Shown in pieces: positions 1-15,330 of a DNA stretch of 64,000 nucleotides. This DNA comes from Diogma glabrata (taxonomy: Eukaryota > Arthropoda > Insecta > Diptera > Cylindrotomidae): assembly GCA_963693315.1 (NCBI GenBank), contig OY856186.1, forward strand, positions 74,005,475-74,069,474, given 5' to 3'. The notes under the pieces are model-generated. The model saw only the letters and a list, made by a program, of their open reading frames with translations, ran no database searches and had not been told where the DNA came from. Each line of letters begins with the position of its first letter. The stretch's first letter is position 1. Made by a program: the position numbers and the translations under genes.

Positions 1-716
1 GAACTACGGTCTAAAACACATAAATACCAATCATTTTGAATAACACAATTTAAACATCAATTTAACTATATTTAAATATTTTCGAAGTTAAATTTGAAAA
101 AAAATTTTTGATGTTATTTTGAAATCTTAAATAAACAAATCACATTGGTGTAATTGTGTTTTTTGACATAATGACGTTAGCAACAAAAGCATTCATTTTA
201 TTTTTTCACAAACCAAAAGTCAGTGTTAACTTTTCAGTTTTAACATTTCACTAATTTAGATTTTTTTACGGTGAAGTGATAAAAAATTTATCACTACACC
301 GCTTCACAGTTACAGAATTTGGCTGCTGATGTTCTAAATAATATGATATAAGTTTATCCTTTGAGCTGCTTGTTTTAGGTAGATTTCATATAAAATCTAC
401 CTATTGCAACGGGAATTCTTGGAGTTCCGGATAAAATTTTAACAAAATGAATTTATTAGGCGTAATGCCGGGTGAAAAACACGTGAAATCAGCAAGGTCT
501 GGAAATGAGGTTTTAATTTTGTATAATTAGAATTCGTTGACATCAATAAAAAAAAGTTTTCTGCGTTTTTAGTTTTTTTTTAACCCTGTCTAAGATACAG
601 GGTGTTGAAAAATCAAGAAATTGCTCGACCCTGGTGTATTGAAATGGCTCTACAGTCAAAACTACTGGACTGATTTTATGGTTATATAACTCAAAATGTA
701 TGTATTAAACAGAGCA
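1..716. repeat. Left arm of a large inverted-repeat element
   Basis: This arm is the reverse complement of 4551-7195 once the hAT copy at 4629-6531 and one target copy are removed. It starts with GAACTACGGTCTAAAACAC; the other arm ends GTGTTTTAGACCGTAGTTC at 7195. The arm runs to CAGAGC at about 716, where homology stops. Because the right arm continues into CCG/CGG sequence at the window edge, the true end may lie just outside the window. It contains the motif CTTCACAGTTACAGAATTTG near 303-322, which recurs in MITEs elsewhere here. No protein was found, so the superfamily is unknown. Confidence 0.75.
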
Positions 717-966
717 AAATAATAATTCACATTATATGACCTTGAACAGTTTCTTTTAGAAACATAACGGTAAAATATTCAAATTCGATTTGTTTTTTTT
801 ATTAATTTATTGCAACACGCCTTAAAATGTTTCATCATAAAAAAAGTGGAGTTAAAAAATGAACAGTGTTTTTTGGATTTACATATATGTTTTTATAATA
901 AATTTTTAATTTTAACTCAAAATAAATATTTTACATATTTTTTATCATTTATTTAATTTTACATTA

Positions 967-1290
967 CTAAATTCCGTTTGTAGTAACTGTCCGTGTGCTT
1001 TGTTGATGGTAATTGGAAAAGCGAGTTGCACTGGAAACTAAACGTTTGAATCTGTTGGGATCATTGAAATATGTGGCCTGTCTGTCGTGGCAGCATCCTC
1101 TTCGAATTTTCCACTCAAAATTGTAGCTTCTATGACATTGTTCATCATCTTTTTCCCCGAAGTTCAAAAAAGTTTGTGCAATTTCAAAATATGTGACATA
1201 TTTGAAATTACAATATGTGTCACAACAACACATATAAACCATATAGGCTCTACAACATAATGCTTTTTAAGACGTTGATGGACGCAAATT
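967..1290 (-). mobile_element. Probable LINE 3'-end scrap
   Basis: Read on the minus strand, this stretch resembles the C-terminal tail and 3'UTR of the LINE at 56679-57056. Both share a VHQ(H/R)L-type peptide and a GTGTTGTTGTGACA motif. It is short and degenerate, and the open frame here is probably not a gene. Confidence 0.3.
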
Positions 1291-1415
1291 TCTTTTTAGG
1301 TAGATTTCATATAAAAATCTACCTATTGCAATGGGCTTCATCTCGGAATTTCGAAAAAATTTTGATGCCAAACGACTATTTGTGATAAGCGGAGATGGAA
1401 AAACAAAAAAAAAAA

Positions 1416-4550
<3,135 letters not shown>

Positions 4551-7195
4551 GCTCTGTTTAATACATACATTTTGAGTTATATAACCATAAAATCAGTCCA
4601 GTAGTTTTGACTGTAGAGCCATTTCAATCAGCGTTGGTTAAAAACACTGTTTTTTTTAAAAAAAAACAAAAAAAACTGTTTTTTTTGTTTAAAACGCGTT
4701 TTTTATTGTTTAAAACAGTTTTTTTTGTTTTTTTTGTGTTGTTTTTGTTTTTTTTGTTTTTTTTTGTTTTAAATATGTTTTTTACTACAAAGATTCGTTT
4801 TTTTGGTTTTAAATGAAAATATGTAATTGGAGTGAAAAAACTCCAAAGAAAATTAGTGTTTTAAATATTCTCAGATCAATAAGGGTCGTCTAAAGATTTT
4901 CATCTGAAGAGGATCTGTACGTCCAAATGTTCTTAGATTCTTTGAAAATGCTCAATATATTCGGAAAGATTCTCAAGATTTTGTGGCTATTCTTAAGGAT
5001 CGCGTTTAAGATTCTCAAGATTTCTTGAATATTTTCAACTCAAATAGTTGTCCCAAGATGACTAAGAATAGTTAACACCTCAATCTAATGGCATTGTTGT
5101 ATTAATTGGCTAACGTAAACTTCAGAAATTTGAATTATGAAAAGAATTCTGCGACCTACGTATTTCCGAGTCGTGATGCACCTAAATAGTTCAACTTGAA
5201 AAGATTATGGAAAACAGGTAAACGATTTGATTAAATAGATAAATTTGGTTTCTGATTGTAAATCACAGATTACGATATTGATACAATTCATATAAGAATA
5301 TTCGCTGTAACGATATAGTACCTTTAACAAAAAATCTATTGAAAATTTGAAAACAACAAGATTTTGAATTTGAATTTTTAAAGCAAGATAATTTTATTTA
5401 AATTTAAAATATAACGTAATGTAACGGAGTTAAAAAATGCTGAATATGCGTGTTTGATTATTTTTTGCATCACAATTGATGGCCAAAAATAAAATCTAAA
5501 TCATGTCGTTACTGCTTCTAAATTTGATTCATTTGTTCAAACCATTTGCGACTGGTTTTAAAATTTGATAAAGTTCTCACGGATTTTATCAAGCCTTTGT
5601 TAAGTATCTGATAAAAAATGTTAATATATATCACTGATATGAAATACGTAAGCCAATCTTTAATTTCCTTTTCAAAATTGAGATGTTCCTTTTGATCCAC
5701 AGGAATAGCATATATTTACCACTTTTTTATTTAACAATTAAACATATTGCACTTGATCCTCCATTGAATGTCTGTCGGGAATCGAATAACACATCCTTCA
5801 GCACATTTCTAATAATAGTTTGGCTAGTATTGACAAACGAGTGAACGTGAGATATTACATACCACAGGAAATAGTAGTAAGATATCACTACCTAGTCAAC
5901 CCTAAATTTTATCTAGAAGTATTCCTTGGTAATGGCACGTTATTGCTTACTCGAGGAATCGAGCTTTGATATTTCTCTTTGTGTGGGCTTTAATAATTGA
6001 GGAAGACAGTGCGTCACATGATCAAGGAATATACCACTAGTCGGATTATTGGCAACCCCCTTTTAATTTTGTAATTTTGCAAATTTTTAAAAGACATTTT
6101 CTTTTTATCTCTTATTTTATTTTTATTTTATGTATGCTATCCTATCATCATGGGATATGTCATATTTTATATGTGATAGAATTTATTGTTTAGTTATTCC
6201 TTCTTTGAAAAAAAAAAAAAAACAAAACATAAAGATTTGCGTTCATCAACACCTTACAACGCATTTTATTAACAAAAAAACATATGAAAGCTTTAAAATT
6301 TTTTTAAAATTTTAATGACGCTTAAGGTGCCAAAAGGTGGTCAAATGTATTAAAAACGTTAAAACACGATAACGTACAACAGTTCTATTGGATAGCAAAT
6401 AAGCAACATTGCAATATTAAAAAAAAAACAATTTTTGTTTAAAACATTGTTTTTTTCAAAAAAAACAATTTGTTTTAAACACTGTTTTAAACAGTGTTTA
6501 AAACAAAAGTATTTAAAACAAACCAACTCTGATTTCAATACACCAGGGTCGAGCAATTTCTTGATTTTTCAACACCCTGTATCTTAGACAGGGTTAAAAA
6601 AAAACTAAAAACGCAGAAATTTTTTTTTTATTGATGTCAACGAATTCTAATTATACAAAATTAAAACCTCATTTCCAGACCTTGCTGATTTCACGTGTTT
6701 TTCACCCGGCATTAGAAATATGTTTCTCCTCGACGCCTAATAAATTCATTTTGTTAAAATTTTATCCGGAACTCCAAGAATTCCCGTTGCAATAGGTAGA
6801 TTTTATATGAAATCTACCTAAAACAAGCAGCTCAAAGGATAAACTTATATCATATTATTTAGAACATCAGCAGCCAAATTCTGTAACTGTGAAGCGGTGT
6901 AGTGATAAATTTTTTATCACTTCACCGTAAAAAAATCTAAATTAGTGAAATGTTAAAACTAAAAAGTTAACACTGACTTTTGGTTTGTGAAAAAATAAAA
7001 TGAATGCTTTTGTTGCTAACGTCATTATGTCAAAAAACACAATTACACCAATGTGATTTGTTTATTTAAGATTTCAAAATAACATCAAAAATTTTTTTTC
7101 AAATTTAACTTCGAAAATATTTAAATATAGTTAAATTGATGTTTAAATTGTGTTATTCAAAATGATTGGTATTTATGTGTTTTAGACCGTAGTTC
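4551..7195. repeat. Right arm of the large inverted-repeat element, split by hAT
   Basis: Reverse complement of 1-716. Removing the hAT copy and one ATTTCAAT leaves about 735 bp, close to the left arm. The left arm at 630-660 preserves the uninterrupted target site, so the hAT insertion came after the arms formed. An extra stretch of about 18 bp near 6715-6738 is the only sizeable arm difference I noticed. Confidence 0.75.
4629..6531. mobile_element. Non-autonomous hAT transposon, copy A
   Basis: The ends are CAGCGTTGGTT and AACCAACTCTG, near-perfect inverted repeats of the hAT CAG type. They are flanked by 8-bp direct repeats ATTTCAAT (4621-4628 and 6532-6539), the usual hAT target length. 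The subterminal DNA is full of GTTTAAAAC motifs in both orientations. There is no transposase-length frame. A second copy with its own 8-bp duplication lies at 13365-17130. A peptide near 6230-6300 (plus strand, VHQHL) resembles a LINE C-terminus, so the element carries an older LINE scrap. Confidence 0.9.
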
Positions 7196-8005
7196 GGAAT
7201 TAATATATCTATATGTATATACGTATATACAGTCAACTAGATTTACATTTCATGTATCAAAACGCTCATGTTTGTCGTAGGTTTATGTATTGTTTTCTTG
7301 AACTTAATGTTTTTTGAAAATGAAACTGGCAATTACAAATAATGCAAGAGCACAATACCATTGAAGACGTCATCTGTCTCTATCTGAACACTTATGCAGA
7401 AGTGTGTTCAGAATATTGTTAAAAAGATCGACGTCTGCTATCGTAGTCGTGATGAAAATAGTACTTTTACAAATATTACTTTTTATCCAGAACGGTAATA
7501 TAACATACTTCTAATGAGATATTATAGAATTCTTTCAAAATCTATATTTCTTGAACAATAGAGGAACAAATTCCTGTTGTTAGATTAGAACTTTAATTAT
7601 GACCCCACTAGAGTCAAAATAAGTCTTATCTGCAAAAAATAGCAATATACTTGACATCTCGTTTGTTTCAGCATTTCTCATAAATATGTCTTTGCATAAC
7701 TGACGGCATGAATTAATTGAACAAATCTTTTATTTAATCCAATTAAAAATTAATTTCGCTCAACCATTATATTTTGTTCACAAAAAATAATTTATTTTGA
7801 AAATAATAAAGAAAGGATTTTTTATAATAATTCTATTAAATAAAACAATCAATGAAAATTTTATGCATTGACGTTTGATATTTAGTGAGTCGCCTACTTA
7901 CTATAAGATTTTTTAACACTTACATCGCACATAAATTGTATATAGAATCGCAAAAAATGTTAAAATGATAAAAATTTGGTGATAAAATCGAAATAAAGAA
8001 ATTTT
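7196..8005. other. AT-rich intergenic DNA
   Basis: No convincing frame, RNA gene or repeat end was recognised. Confidence 0.5.
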
Positions 8006-8125
8006 TAACACTTCACCACTTCACAGTCACAGAATTTGGCTGCAGCAGCCAAATTCTGTAACTGTGAACCGGTGAAGTGATAAAAATTTCTTCGTTTCTT
8101 TTCATTAAAAAACTTATCACTTCAC
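8006..8125. repeat. Head-to-head palindromic MITE
   Basis: The block CACTTCACAGTCACAGAATT...GGCTG is followed at once by CAGCC...AATTCTGTAACTGTGAA, centred on CTGCAG. The same CTGTAACTGTGAAG motif occurs near 303-322, in the mirrored right arm near 6875-6900, and at 37729-37842, so this is a small dispersed family. Confidence 0.7.
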
Positions 8126-8339
8126 CGCTTCACAAGCTTTCGAAGACATTTTAGAACACATAACCGCATAACTACTTTAAACCCAATTTGTTTAAAGTTA
8201 TCATAAGACAAATTATTGGAAAATAATATTTTTAAATTTCATAATCTATTCTTTTAGAACTCATGTATTCAAATTTAAAACATTAAATTGATACAAATTT
8301 TCATACATAGATTTTGAAATTTAAAAATATTTTTATCCT

Positions 8340-8770
8340 ACACAACCAAATCAAATTAAATCAATTTCTGACCAAAAAAAATTGGCTAAAGTCAACAACC
8401 TAAACATATGGTTAAAGTGCATTTGAAAGATGAAAAATAAATCAAATATCTATCTATGTAGCCAACAACAACAACGCGTAACCCAAATTCTTCAAAAACT
8501 GAAAAATTATTTTGACCATTTTTAACTTACAAAAACAAACCAAAATTATCAATGAATTCTAAGAACCTTTATATATTTATATAAACATGTCAAAGGAAAC
8601 ACTAATCCATGCGAGTTTTTTTTTTATTATTAATTGTATTTTATCATCGTATTTTTTGTTGTCTCATTAGTAAAATAGAATATAAAGCAAAAGAAATTTC
8701 AAATACATATAAATGTTTCTCTTTTTTTATTTTGATTTGTTAAAGTATAAGTACTTTTTATCTCTGTTTA
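8340..8770. repeat. Diverged duplicate of 10020-10600
   Basis: Blocks such as GCGTAACCCAAAT, AAAATTATCAATGAAT, CATCGTATTTTTTGTT and TATTTTGATTTG occur in the same order as at 10020-10600. The two are separated by an AT minisatellite and an interspersed repeat. No coding signal. Confidence 0.5.
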
Positions 8771-8934
8771 GAAATTTATTTCAAAACTAACACGAAACAT
8801 CAATACGTGGCCGGAAAATTATAACAGATCAAAAATTAACATAATTTAGTGAAAAGATGATACACTCAGCAAACTACTCAAAATCATCTCCATTTAGCGT
8901 TTCGAGAAAATATTACAAAATCACAAATTCATAT

Positions 8935-9330
8935 TTCTTTCAAATTCCAAAAATATTGTAAAACTTAAATAAAATCAAACTTTTTCAAAATTCCAAAAAT
9001 TAGAATAAAATCAAATACTTAAACTTTTTTAAATTCCATTAATATTCCAAAAATTCTTAAAAATCCAAACTTTTTCCAAAATTCTAAAAATATTGCAAAA
9101 ATTATAACAAAATCAAAAATTGAAAAATACCAAAAACATTCCAAAAATTAGAATAAAATCAAATATTTAAACTTTTTCTAAATTCTAATAAAATTCCAAA
9201 AATTCTTAAGAATTCAAAGTTTTTCCAAAATTCTAAAAATATAGTAAAAATTATTACAAAATCAAAAATACAAACTTTTATCAAAATTCCAAAACTATTT
9301 CAAAAACTATAACCAATTCAATAAAACCAA
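8935..9330. repeat. AT-rich degenerate minisatellite
   Basis: Units of about 60 bp recur imperfectly around TTCCAAAAAT, AAAATCAAA and AAACTTTTTCAAA. A shorter reverse-orientation stretch with the same flavour is near 43200-43330. Confidence 0.6.
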
Positions 9331-9484
9331 TTCATAAAAACAGATAAATTTTTTTTTCCAAAAAATTGGCTAAAAAAATCAATGAAATCATTTTTGACAC
9401 GCTTGACATTATTTTTTTGACAATCTTATAATGTCATAATTCTCTATAATAATAATATATTTTCATGCATACATATTATTAATT

Positions 9485-10010
9485 TTATTTTTTTCCAAAA
9501 AATTGAGTAAAAAAATAAATAAAAATCTTTCTTTTTACACACTTGACAACATTTTTTTGACAAACTTATAATGCAAAAATCTAGATTTTGGTCTACCATA
9601 CCAATCCCGACCATCATGATTTCTCCAAATTCAATGTTCCTACTCGTAATCACTTAAAATGAACGTTTTTTAAGCAAAAAATATGCAAATTTCCTTGTTT
9701 TGACACACTTGACGATTTTTTTGATACGCTTCCGGTACAGCTATCGAACACATCGTCCTTTCGGCTCTTTCTATTGAGTAATCCTATTTTTAGAAAAAAA
9801 AATTTCAAATCCGTTCAGCGGTTTTCTAGATTTCGTAGGTTGTGACGGACGGACGGCGGACGGCCGGCCGACAGACAGACATACATTTTTGTTTGTCGCT
9901 TTTTTAGAATCAGTAGGTCCTAAAACGTCGAGAAATGCCAAAAAAGCATGGGTAAGAATTTCACTTTGAGCTCATGAATGTAATCTCAGATCTTTCAGAC
10001 CGAAGTAATT
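9485..10010. repeat. Interspersed repeat family (GTCGAGAAATGCC), copy 1
   Basis: Shared in order with 17462-17968 and, inverted, with 42500-42960. Hallmarks are GACACACTTGACGATTTTTT, CCGGTACAG, a GACGGACGG/CCGGCCGACAG GC-rich patch and TCCTAAAACGTCGAGAAATG. No open frame spans it. It may be a SINE, a MITE or part of a larger unrecognised element. Confidence 0.7.
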
Positions 10011-10019
10011 ATATCAAAC

Positions 10020-10600
10020 ACGACCAAATGAATCAATTTAAATCAAACTCTGACCAAACTAAATTGATATATTCTAAAATCTAAAGTCATCGACCTAGGA
10101 CAATAAAAACTTAATATAGTTCAAATCCATTTAAAAAGAGATGAAAAAATAAATAAAAAATCTTGACAACAAAACAAACAATTCGTAACCCAAATAACAA
10201 ATTCAATCATTTGCTTCTTCAATATACAAAAACAAAAAATTATCATCACAACACAATCCTTAAATTATATATTTAAACACTCATACATACGAGTACTTTT
10301 TCTATTTTATAATTATCGTATTTTTTCGTATTTAAGTAAAAGTAAAATAGAAAATATACAAAAACAAAAAATTATCAATGAATGAAATTATATTTGTTAA
10401 ATATAAAAAATTATCATACCAAACAATCCTTAAATTATATATTTAAACACTCATACATACGAGTACTTTTTTTTTATTTTCTATTTTATAATTATCGTAT
10501 TTTTTCGCATTTAAGTAAAAGTAAAATAGAAAATAAAGCAAAAGAAATATTTCTCTTTCAAATATAAATTCTCATTTTTTTATTTTGATTTGCTCATATA
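10020..10600. repeat. Duplicate of 8340-8770 with internal tandem copy
   Basis: Within it, about 10235-10400 and 10415-10560 are a tandem pair sharing CAATCCTTAAATTATATATT, CATACATACGAGTACTTTTT and AATTATCGTATTTTTTCG. Non-coding. Confidence 0.6.
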
Positions 10601-10894
10601 AGACAGAAAGAATGCAATGTATAATTTGTAAAATTTGTATATTGCTTAACCTTTCATCTCTGGTTGTACTTTTATTTGTATTATCAGTATTCTATATACA
10701 ATTTGTGTGAATAGAGGTTACGTCTCTCTATATATGTTTCTCTATGGTTTTATAGTGTAGATACACAAATATTACTTATCCTGTATATTTTATAATCTAA
10801 GATATAAAACTATTTTGTTTTTTTTTTAAATTTTAAACGATAAAAAAATTCGCTACAATTAAAATTTTGAAAATTTTGTATTCTAAATTAATAT

Positions 10895-11040
10895 AATAGT
10901 ACATTATTTAATTAGGAGCTAAAGTGATACTTTTTGTGTTGAGTCTATAGTTTGACGATTATAGACGAAACACAAAAAGTCATCTACAATTATAGACGAA
11001 ACACAAAAAGTCACTTTAGCTCCGAATTAAATACACTATT
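10895..11040. repeat. MITE with GGAGCTAAAGTGA inverted ends, copy 1
   Basis: The arms read inward as AATAGT..ATTTAATT(A/C)GGAGCTAAAGTGA..CTTTTTGTGTT from both ends, and an internal ACACAAAAAGT block is repeated. A second copy is at 34228-34365. Confidence 0.75.
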
Positions 11041-11904
11041 TTTTCGGCAAACGTTTAATTTTTTTATAAATATGAAATTAATACATCAAACTTTTTATAA
11101 ATATGAATTTGTATCGTCATAATTACTTCCGAAAAAGAGAAAAAAACATTTAAATTTGTATGAATAAAATTTTTTTATCAAAGCAGCCTTTTCAAAATTT
11201 CATAATATGAGAATCAACTTATTTTTTGTTGCCATGGTTATACAATATGTTTGAAAAAATAACAAACTAACAAATAACAAATGCTACTTTACAGCCTCCG
11301 TAATATAAAATAAAAATGGCGTTACTTTTGCTGTCGCTAGACGTTACTTTTACTGTCAGGCTAAAAAGTAAGACTTTAGCTAACTCCCTAGCGGCAGTAA
11401 AGTTAAACTTTACAGCCGTTTGCCGAAAAAACTTATTTTAATACTTGAAATAAAAGTGAAATAAAATGAAGAGTTGATTATAATATTTGTGAAGGTTAAT
11501 AGCAATGAAGCATTTCAAACTCTTTCTATTATAATCGTCAACAAATAGAATCTCAACTATATATGTAAAACTACTATACACTTGCAACAAATTAAATTAA
11601 TTGTCAATCATATCTAAAATTTTGCATGTTTAACTTAAAGCAATATGTTATCAACTGGATCGTCAGTAACCAGAACTTTATTTAACTGGATTAACAACAA
11701 CTACCAAAATTCTTTAAAAATAAATAAATCAAAATATGTACTACAATTTGGAAGATCTCTTGAACGCTTTGCAAAACCATACAGCGGGAAATTCTAGCTA
11801 TTGGTTTTTTAATTACTCTACTGTGCTTAAAATTATCGCGTGAACTACTAGCTATAGATCGAATTATAATATAACATGAATATATACAAGCTATAACTTA
11901 AACA
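11041..11904. other. AT-rich DNA with a possible LINE thumb scrap
   Basis: No gene. A short peptide near 11645-11760 (W-N-x-L-x-I-N-K-S-K-Y-V-L) resembles a LINE reverse-transcriptase thumb, but it is too short to place. Confidence 0.35.
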
Positions 11905-11908
11905 ATCT

Positions 11909-13308
11909 ATATTCCCCGACAAATGGAAAGAATCTTTTATAAATCCAATTTTTAAATCAGGTGATAATGCAAATATAACAAATTATCGTCCAATTTCAAT
12001 AATGAATGCATTTGCAAAGATATTTGAAAAACTTGTATATAATATAGTATTCAATCAAGTAAAACAAAAGATTAGCACCAAACAACATGGTTACTATGCT
12101 AAGCGATCCACTATTTCAAATTTACTAGCATTCTCACACTTTGTATTTGACTCCATTGATAAAAATGTTCAAGTGGATTGTATTCACACAGATTTTTCGA
12201 AAGCATTTGATAAAGTTCTACATCATATTCTGATATCAAAATTGGATTCTTTTGGAATATCACAGAATCTCAAGCAATGGTTTGCTTCTTTCTTATCTAA
12301 TCGTACACAATATTTACGATTTAATGGACATTTATCGAAGGTTACTCCTACATCCGGTGTTCCACAGGGATCCATATTGGGACCACTATTACTCTTATTT
12401 TTTATAAATGACCTATCAAATATAATCAAATGTTGTTATCTCTTTTATGCCGATGATTTAAAAATATTTCGATCGATTTATTCCATACTAGATTGTATCT
12501 TACTACAAAATGATTTACAACGAATTGAACAGTGGTGTGTGGATAATGTTTTAAAATTAAACATTAATAAATGCATGTCAATATTATATTCGAGGTAAAG
12601 TCAAAATATAATTTTTGATTATGAAATTTGTCAAACAAAATTAAATCATGTTAGTAGTATTAAGGACTTGCGGGATTGATTTTTGACACAAAGCTACGAT
12701 TTGATGTACATGTTAATTATATGCACCTAAAAGCGATCAAACTTCTAGGTTTCATTTTTAGAAGATGTAAAGAATTCCGCAATCCAAAAGTTTTAATAAC
12801 CTTATTCAATAGTTATATACGTAGTATACTGGAATATGGTTGCCAAATCTGGAATCCATACTATGATCTTTACTCAAATAAAATAGAAAGAATTCAAAGA
12901 AAATTTTCAAAGTAACTCTGCTTCAAATTCATACCTTTCACACATTCCTTGCCATACTACGTTAGACTTGATAAGTTAAATTTGATTACCATAGAGACTA
13001 GAAGATATCTTCTTGATGAATTTCTACTTTATAAAATTGTGAACTCGATAATAGAAACAGAAACCCTATCACGTATAACTTTCTATGCACCAGCATATAG
13101 AACTCGTTTAAGTTTAATATTTTTGCCATCTGCTTCTCGGACAAATATTGGTTTTTCTACGCCACTATATAGACTGCAAATTTATCATACTAAAGTTTTT
13201 CATGATATTGACTTATTTTCTTTATCATTAAATGTTTTTAAAGCTAGATGTTATTTCGCAATAAAGCAATATCAATTGGGAAATCTGGATGAATTTTATA
13301 TTGCATAA
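11909..13308 (+). pseudogene. LINE reverse transcriptase (Jockey/I-like), decayed
   Basis: This is a partial ORF2-type reverse transcriptase of a non-LTR retrotransposon. The frame opening at 11909 (long ORF 12002-12598) shows NYRPIS, a DFSKAFDKV motif A, SGVPQGSILGP motif B and the FYADDLKIF catalytic motif C with both aspartates. The reading breaks near 12599, resumes at 12676-12915 with the thumb and SILEYGCQIWNP, stops at 12913, and resumes at 12949-13308 with a typical LINE C-terminal tail. The endonuclease half is missing, so it is 5' truncated and has at least two lesions. The hAT copy B lies just 3' of it. The clade call is by motif style only. Confidence 0.85.
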
Positions 13309-13469
13309 TTTAAATATAATTAACAGATTACTTTTCGAGCTTCCTGAATTTAAATAGTTTTATTCAGCGTTGGTTAAAGACACTGTTTTTTTAAAAAAAA
13401 AACAAAAAAAAACTGTTTCTTTTGTTTAAAACGCGTTTTTTATTGTTTAAAACAGTTTTTTTTGTTTTA

Positions 13470-15330
13470 TTAACTTCCCGATATGGGAAGTTATTGTTTT
13501 TGGGTCGATTTTCGAAATCAGAATTTTTTTGATATCTTTACGTTTCATGACCTCCTGAAGCTGTTTAGACTAATTTTAGCTGGCAGTCTGTATGTGTGTG
13601 TGTGTGTATGTATGTGTATATCGCTGTGTGGAGAATTTTTGCCCAACGCTTTCTCAACAACGGATGGGTCGATTTTAACGAAAATGGTCGCAATCAATGT
13701 ATCTTGTCGTAACTTAGAGCCCAGTCCTTTTCTAGCGAAATTAAATCATTTGTTTTTTAGTGGTTTCCAAAAAACTGAAAATCATCTCTTGCAAATATCA
13801 TAAGATTAATAGATAATGCTATTAAGGTCATGAAGCTTCCATATTGTTTGTCATCATGTCAGACATTTATAATGACATTTGTATAAACAATTGCTATCTT
13901 AGTTTTTGAGATTTTTAACAAAATGTGAAAAAACTACGTGTTATTTTCTTTATGCAAACGCATGATATCTGGTTGAAACTTTTGTATGTAAATGAGCTGC
14001 AACCGCATCCGGGTTTACTTGATTATCAAAAACCGGAGTTATTTTCTATATTTGACAAAAAGGTCAGAGGTTCGAGAGTAGATTGCCTGGTCAACTGTTT
14101 ATTAACTTCCCGATATGGGAAGTTATTGTTTTTGGGTCGATTTTCGAAATCGAAATTTTTATAATATCTTTACGTTTCAAGACCTCCTGAAGCTGTTTAG
14201 ACTATTTTTAGCTGGCAGTATGTATGTGTGTGGGTATGTGCGTGTGTATCATCGTATGTGGACAAATATTTGTCCAACGCTTTTTCAACAAAGGATGATT
14301 CAATTTCAACTTCAATGGTCACAATCTATATATCTTGGCGTAACTTACAGCCCAGTCCTTTTCTAATAAAATCAGTTCATTTAATTTTTAGGGGTTTCCA
14401 AAAAACTGAATATCATCTCTTGCAAGTATTGCTAGAATAAATAAAGCTATCAAGATCATTTACCTCCCATTTTGTTTTTCATCATGTCAGCCATTTATAA
14501 TGACATTTGTATAAACAATTGCCATCTTACTTTTTGAGTTTTTTTAAGAAAATTTGAAAAATAGGCGTTATTTTCATTACGCATGAGAACTTGATGAAAC
14601 TTTTGAATTGAACAAACACATCCGGTTTTATTTGAATATGGAAAATGTGCTATTTTGAATCAGCTATTTTCAAAATTTGGCAAAGGAGTCGGGGAGGATG
14701 TCTGTGGTTCGTTGAACAACTTTTTTTTAGACTTCTCAGTCTTGACATTTAATTTTGTTGAAACTTAGAGCATAAGGTTTTTGTAATGTTTATAGTAGTT
14801 TTGCAACTTGCCGCTTTTGTNNNNNNNNNNNNNNNNNNNNNNNNNNNNNNNNNNNNNNNNNNNNNNNNNNNNNNNNNNNNNNNNNNNNNNNNNNNNNNNN
14901 NNNNNNNNNNNNNNNNNNNNNNNNNNNNNNNNNNNNNNNNNNNNNNNNNNNNNNNNNNNNNNNNNNNNNNNNNNNNNNNNNNNNNNNNNNNNNNNNNNNN
15001 NNNNNNNNNNNNNNNNNNNNCACCAAAAGGGGAACCGTTTTTACTTTTTCAAAGTATGGAACCCTAAAAATGGTGATATTGTTTGAGAAAAATCGAAAAA
15101 ATTTTAGCAACGTTGACAAAGTAGACTTTAAGTAGACTCCACCGCTAGTTTTTTTAAAATATATGGTGCAATGAACTTTTTTCCAGTGTAACCAAAATAT
15201 GAAAAAATGACGATTAATTGCAAGTCTTAGAAGGAAAATTTCAATTTATTAAAGTTTTAAGAAAATATCTTTATGTTACCTATTTAACTTAACGGGAAGT
15301 TCTTGGCGTGGCCGCTATGGTCACACCTTA
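13470..15330. mobile_element. Repeat element nested in hAT copy B
   Basis: It interrupts the T-rich subterminal zone of hAT copy B. It begins TTAACTTCCCGATATGGGAA, and the same block restarts at about 14101, giving two direct units of about 630 bp. The second runs into the gap, and a related AACGGGAAGTT sits near 15291. A (TG)n patch follows TTTAGCTGGCAGT in both units. The frames inside differ between units and look non-coding. Class unknown; boundaries approximate. Confidence 0.65.
14821..15020. other. Assembly gap (200 N)
   Basis: A run of 200 N, probably a fixed-size scaffold gap, falls inside a tandem repeat. Open frames across it are meaningless. Confidence 0.99.

Noticed and set aside
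4607..4816. Phe/Lys-rich frame at the hAT left end
   Set aside because: T-rich subterminal DNA of the hAT element; a similar artefact is expected in the other copy.
13483..13803. Frame MGSYCFWVDF, repeated at 14115
   Set aside because: The repeat units diverge by frameshifts and the peptide covers a (TG)n patch; it is repeat DNA, not a gene.
14786..15119. Open frames across 14821-15020
   Set aside because: They consist mainly of N and have no meaning.
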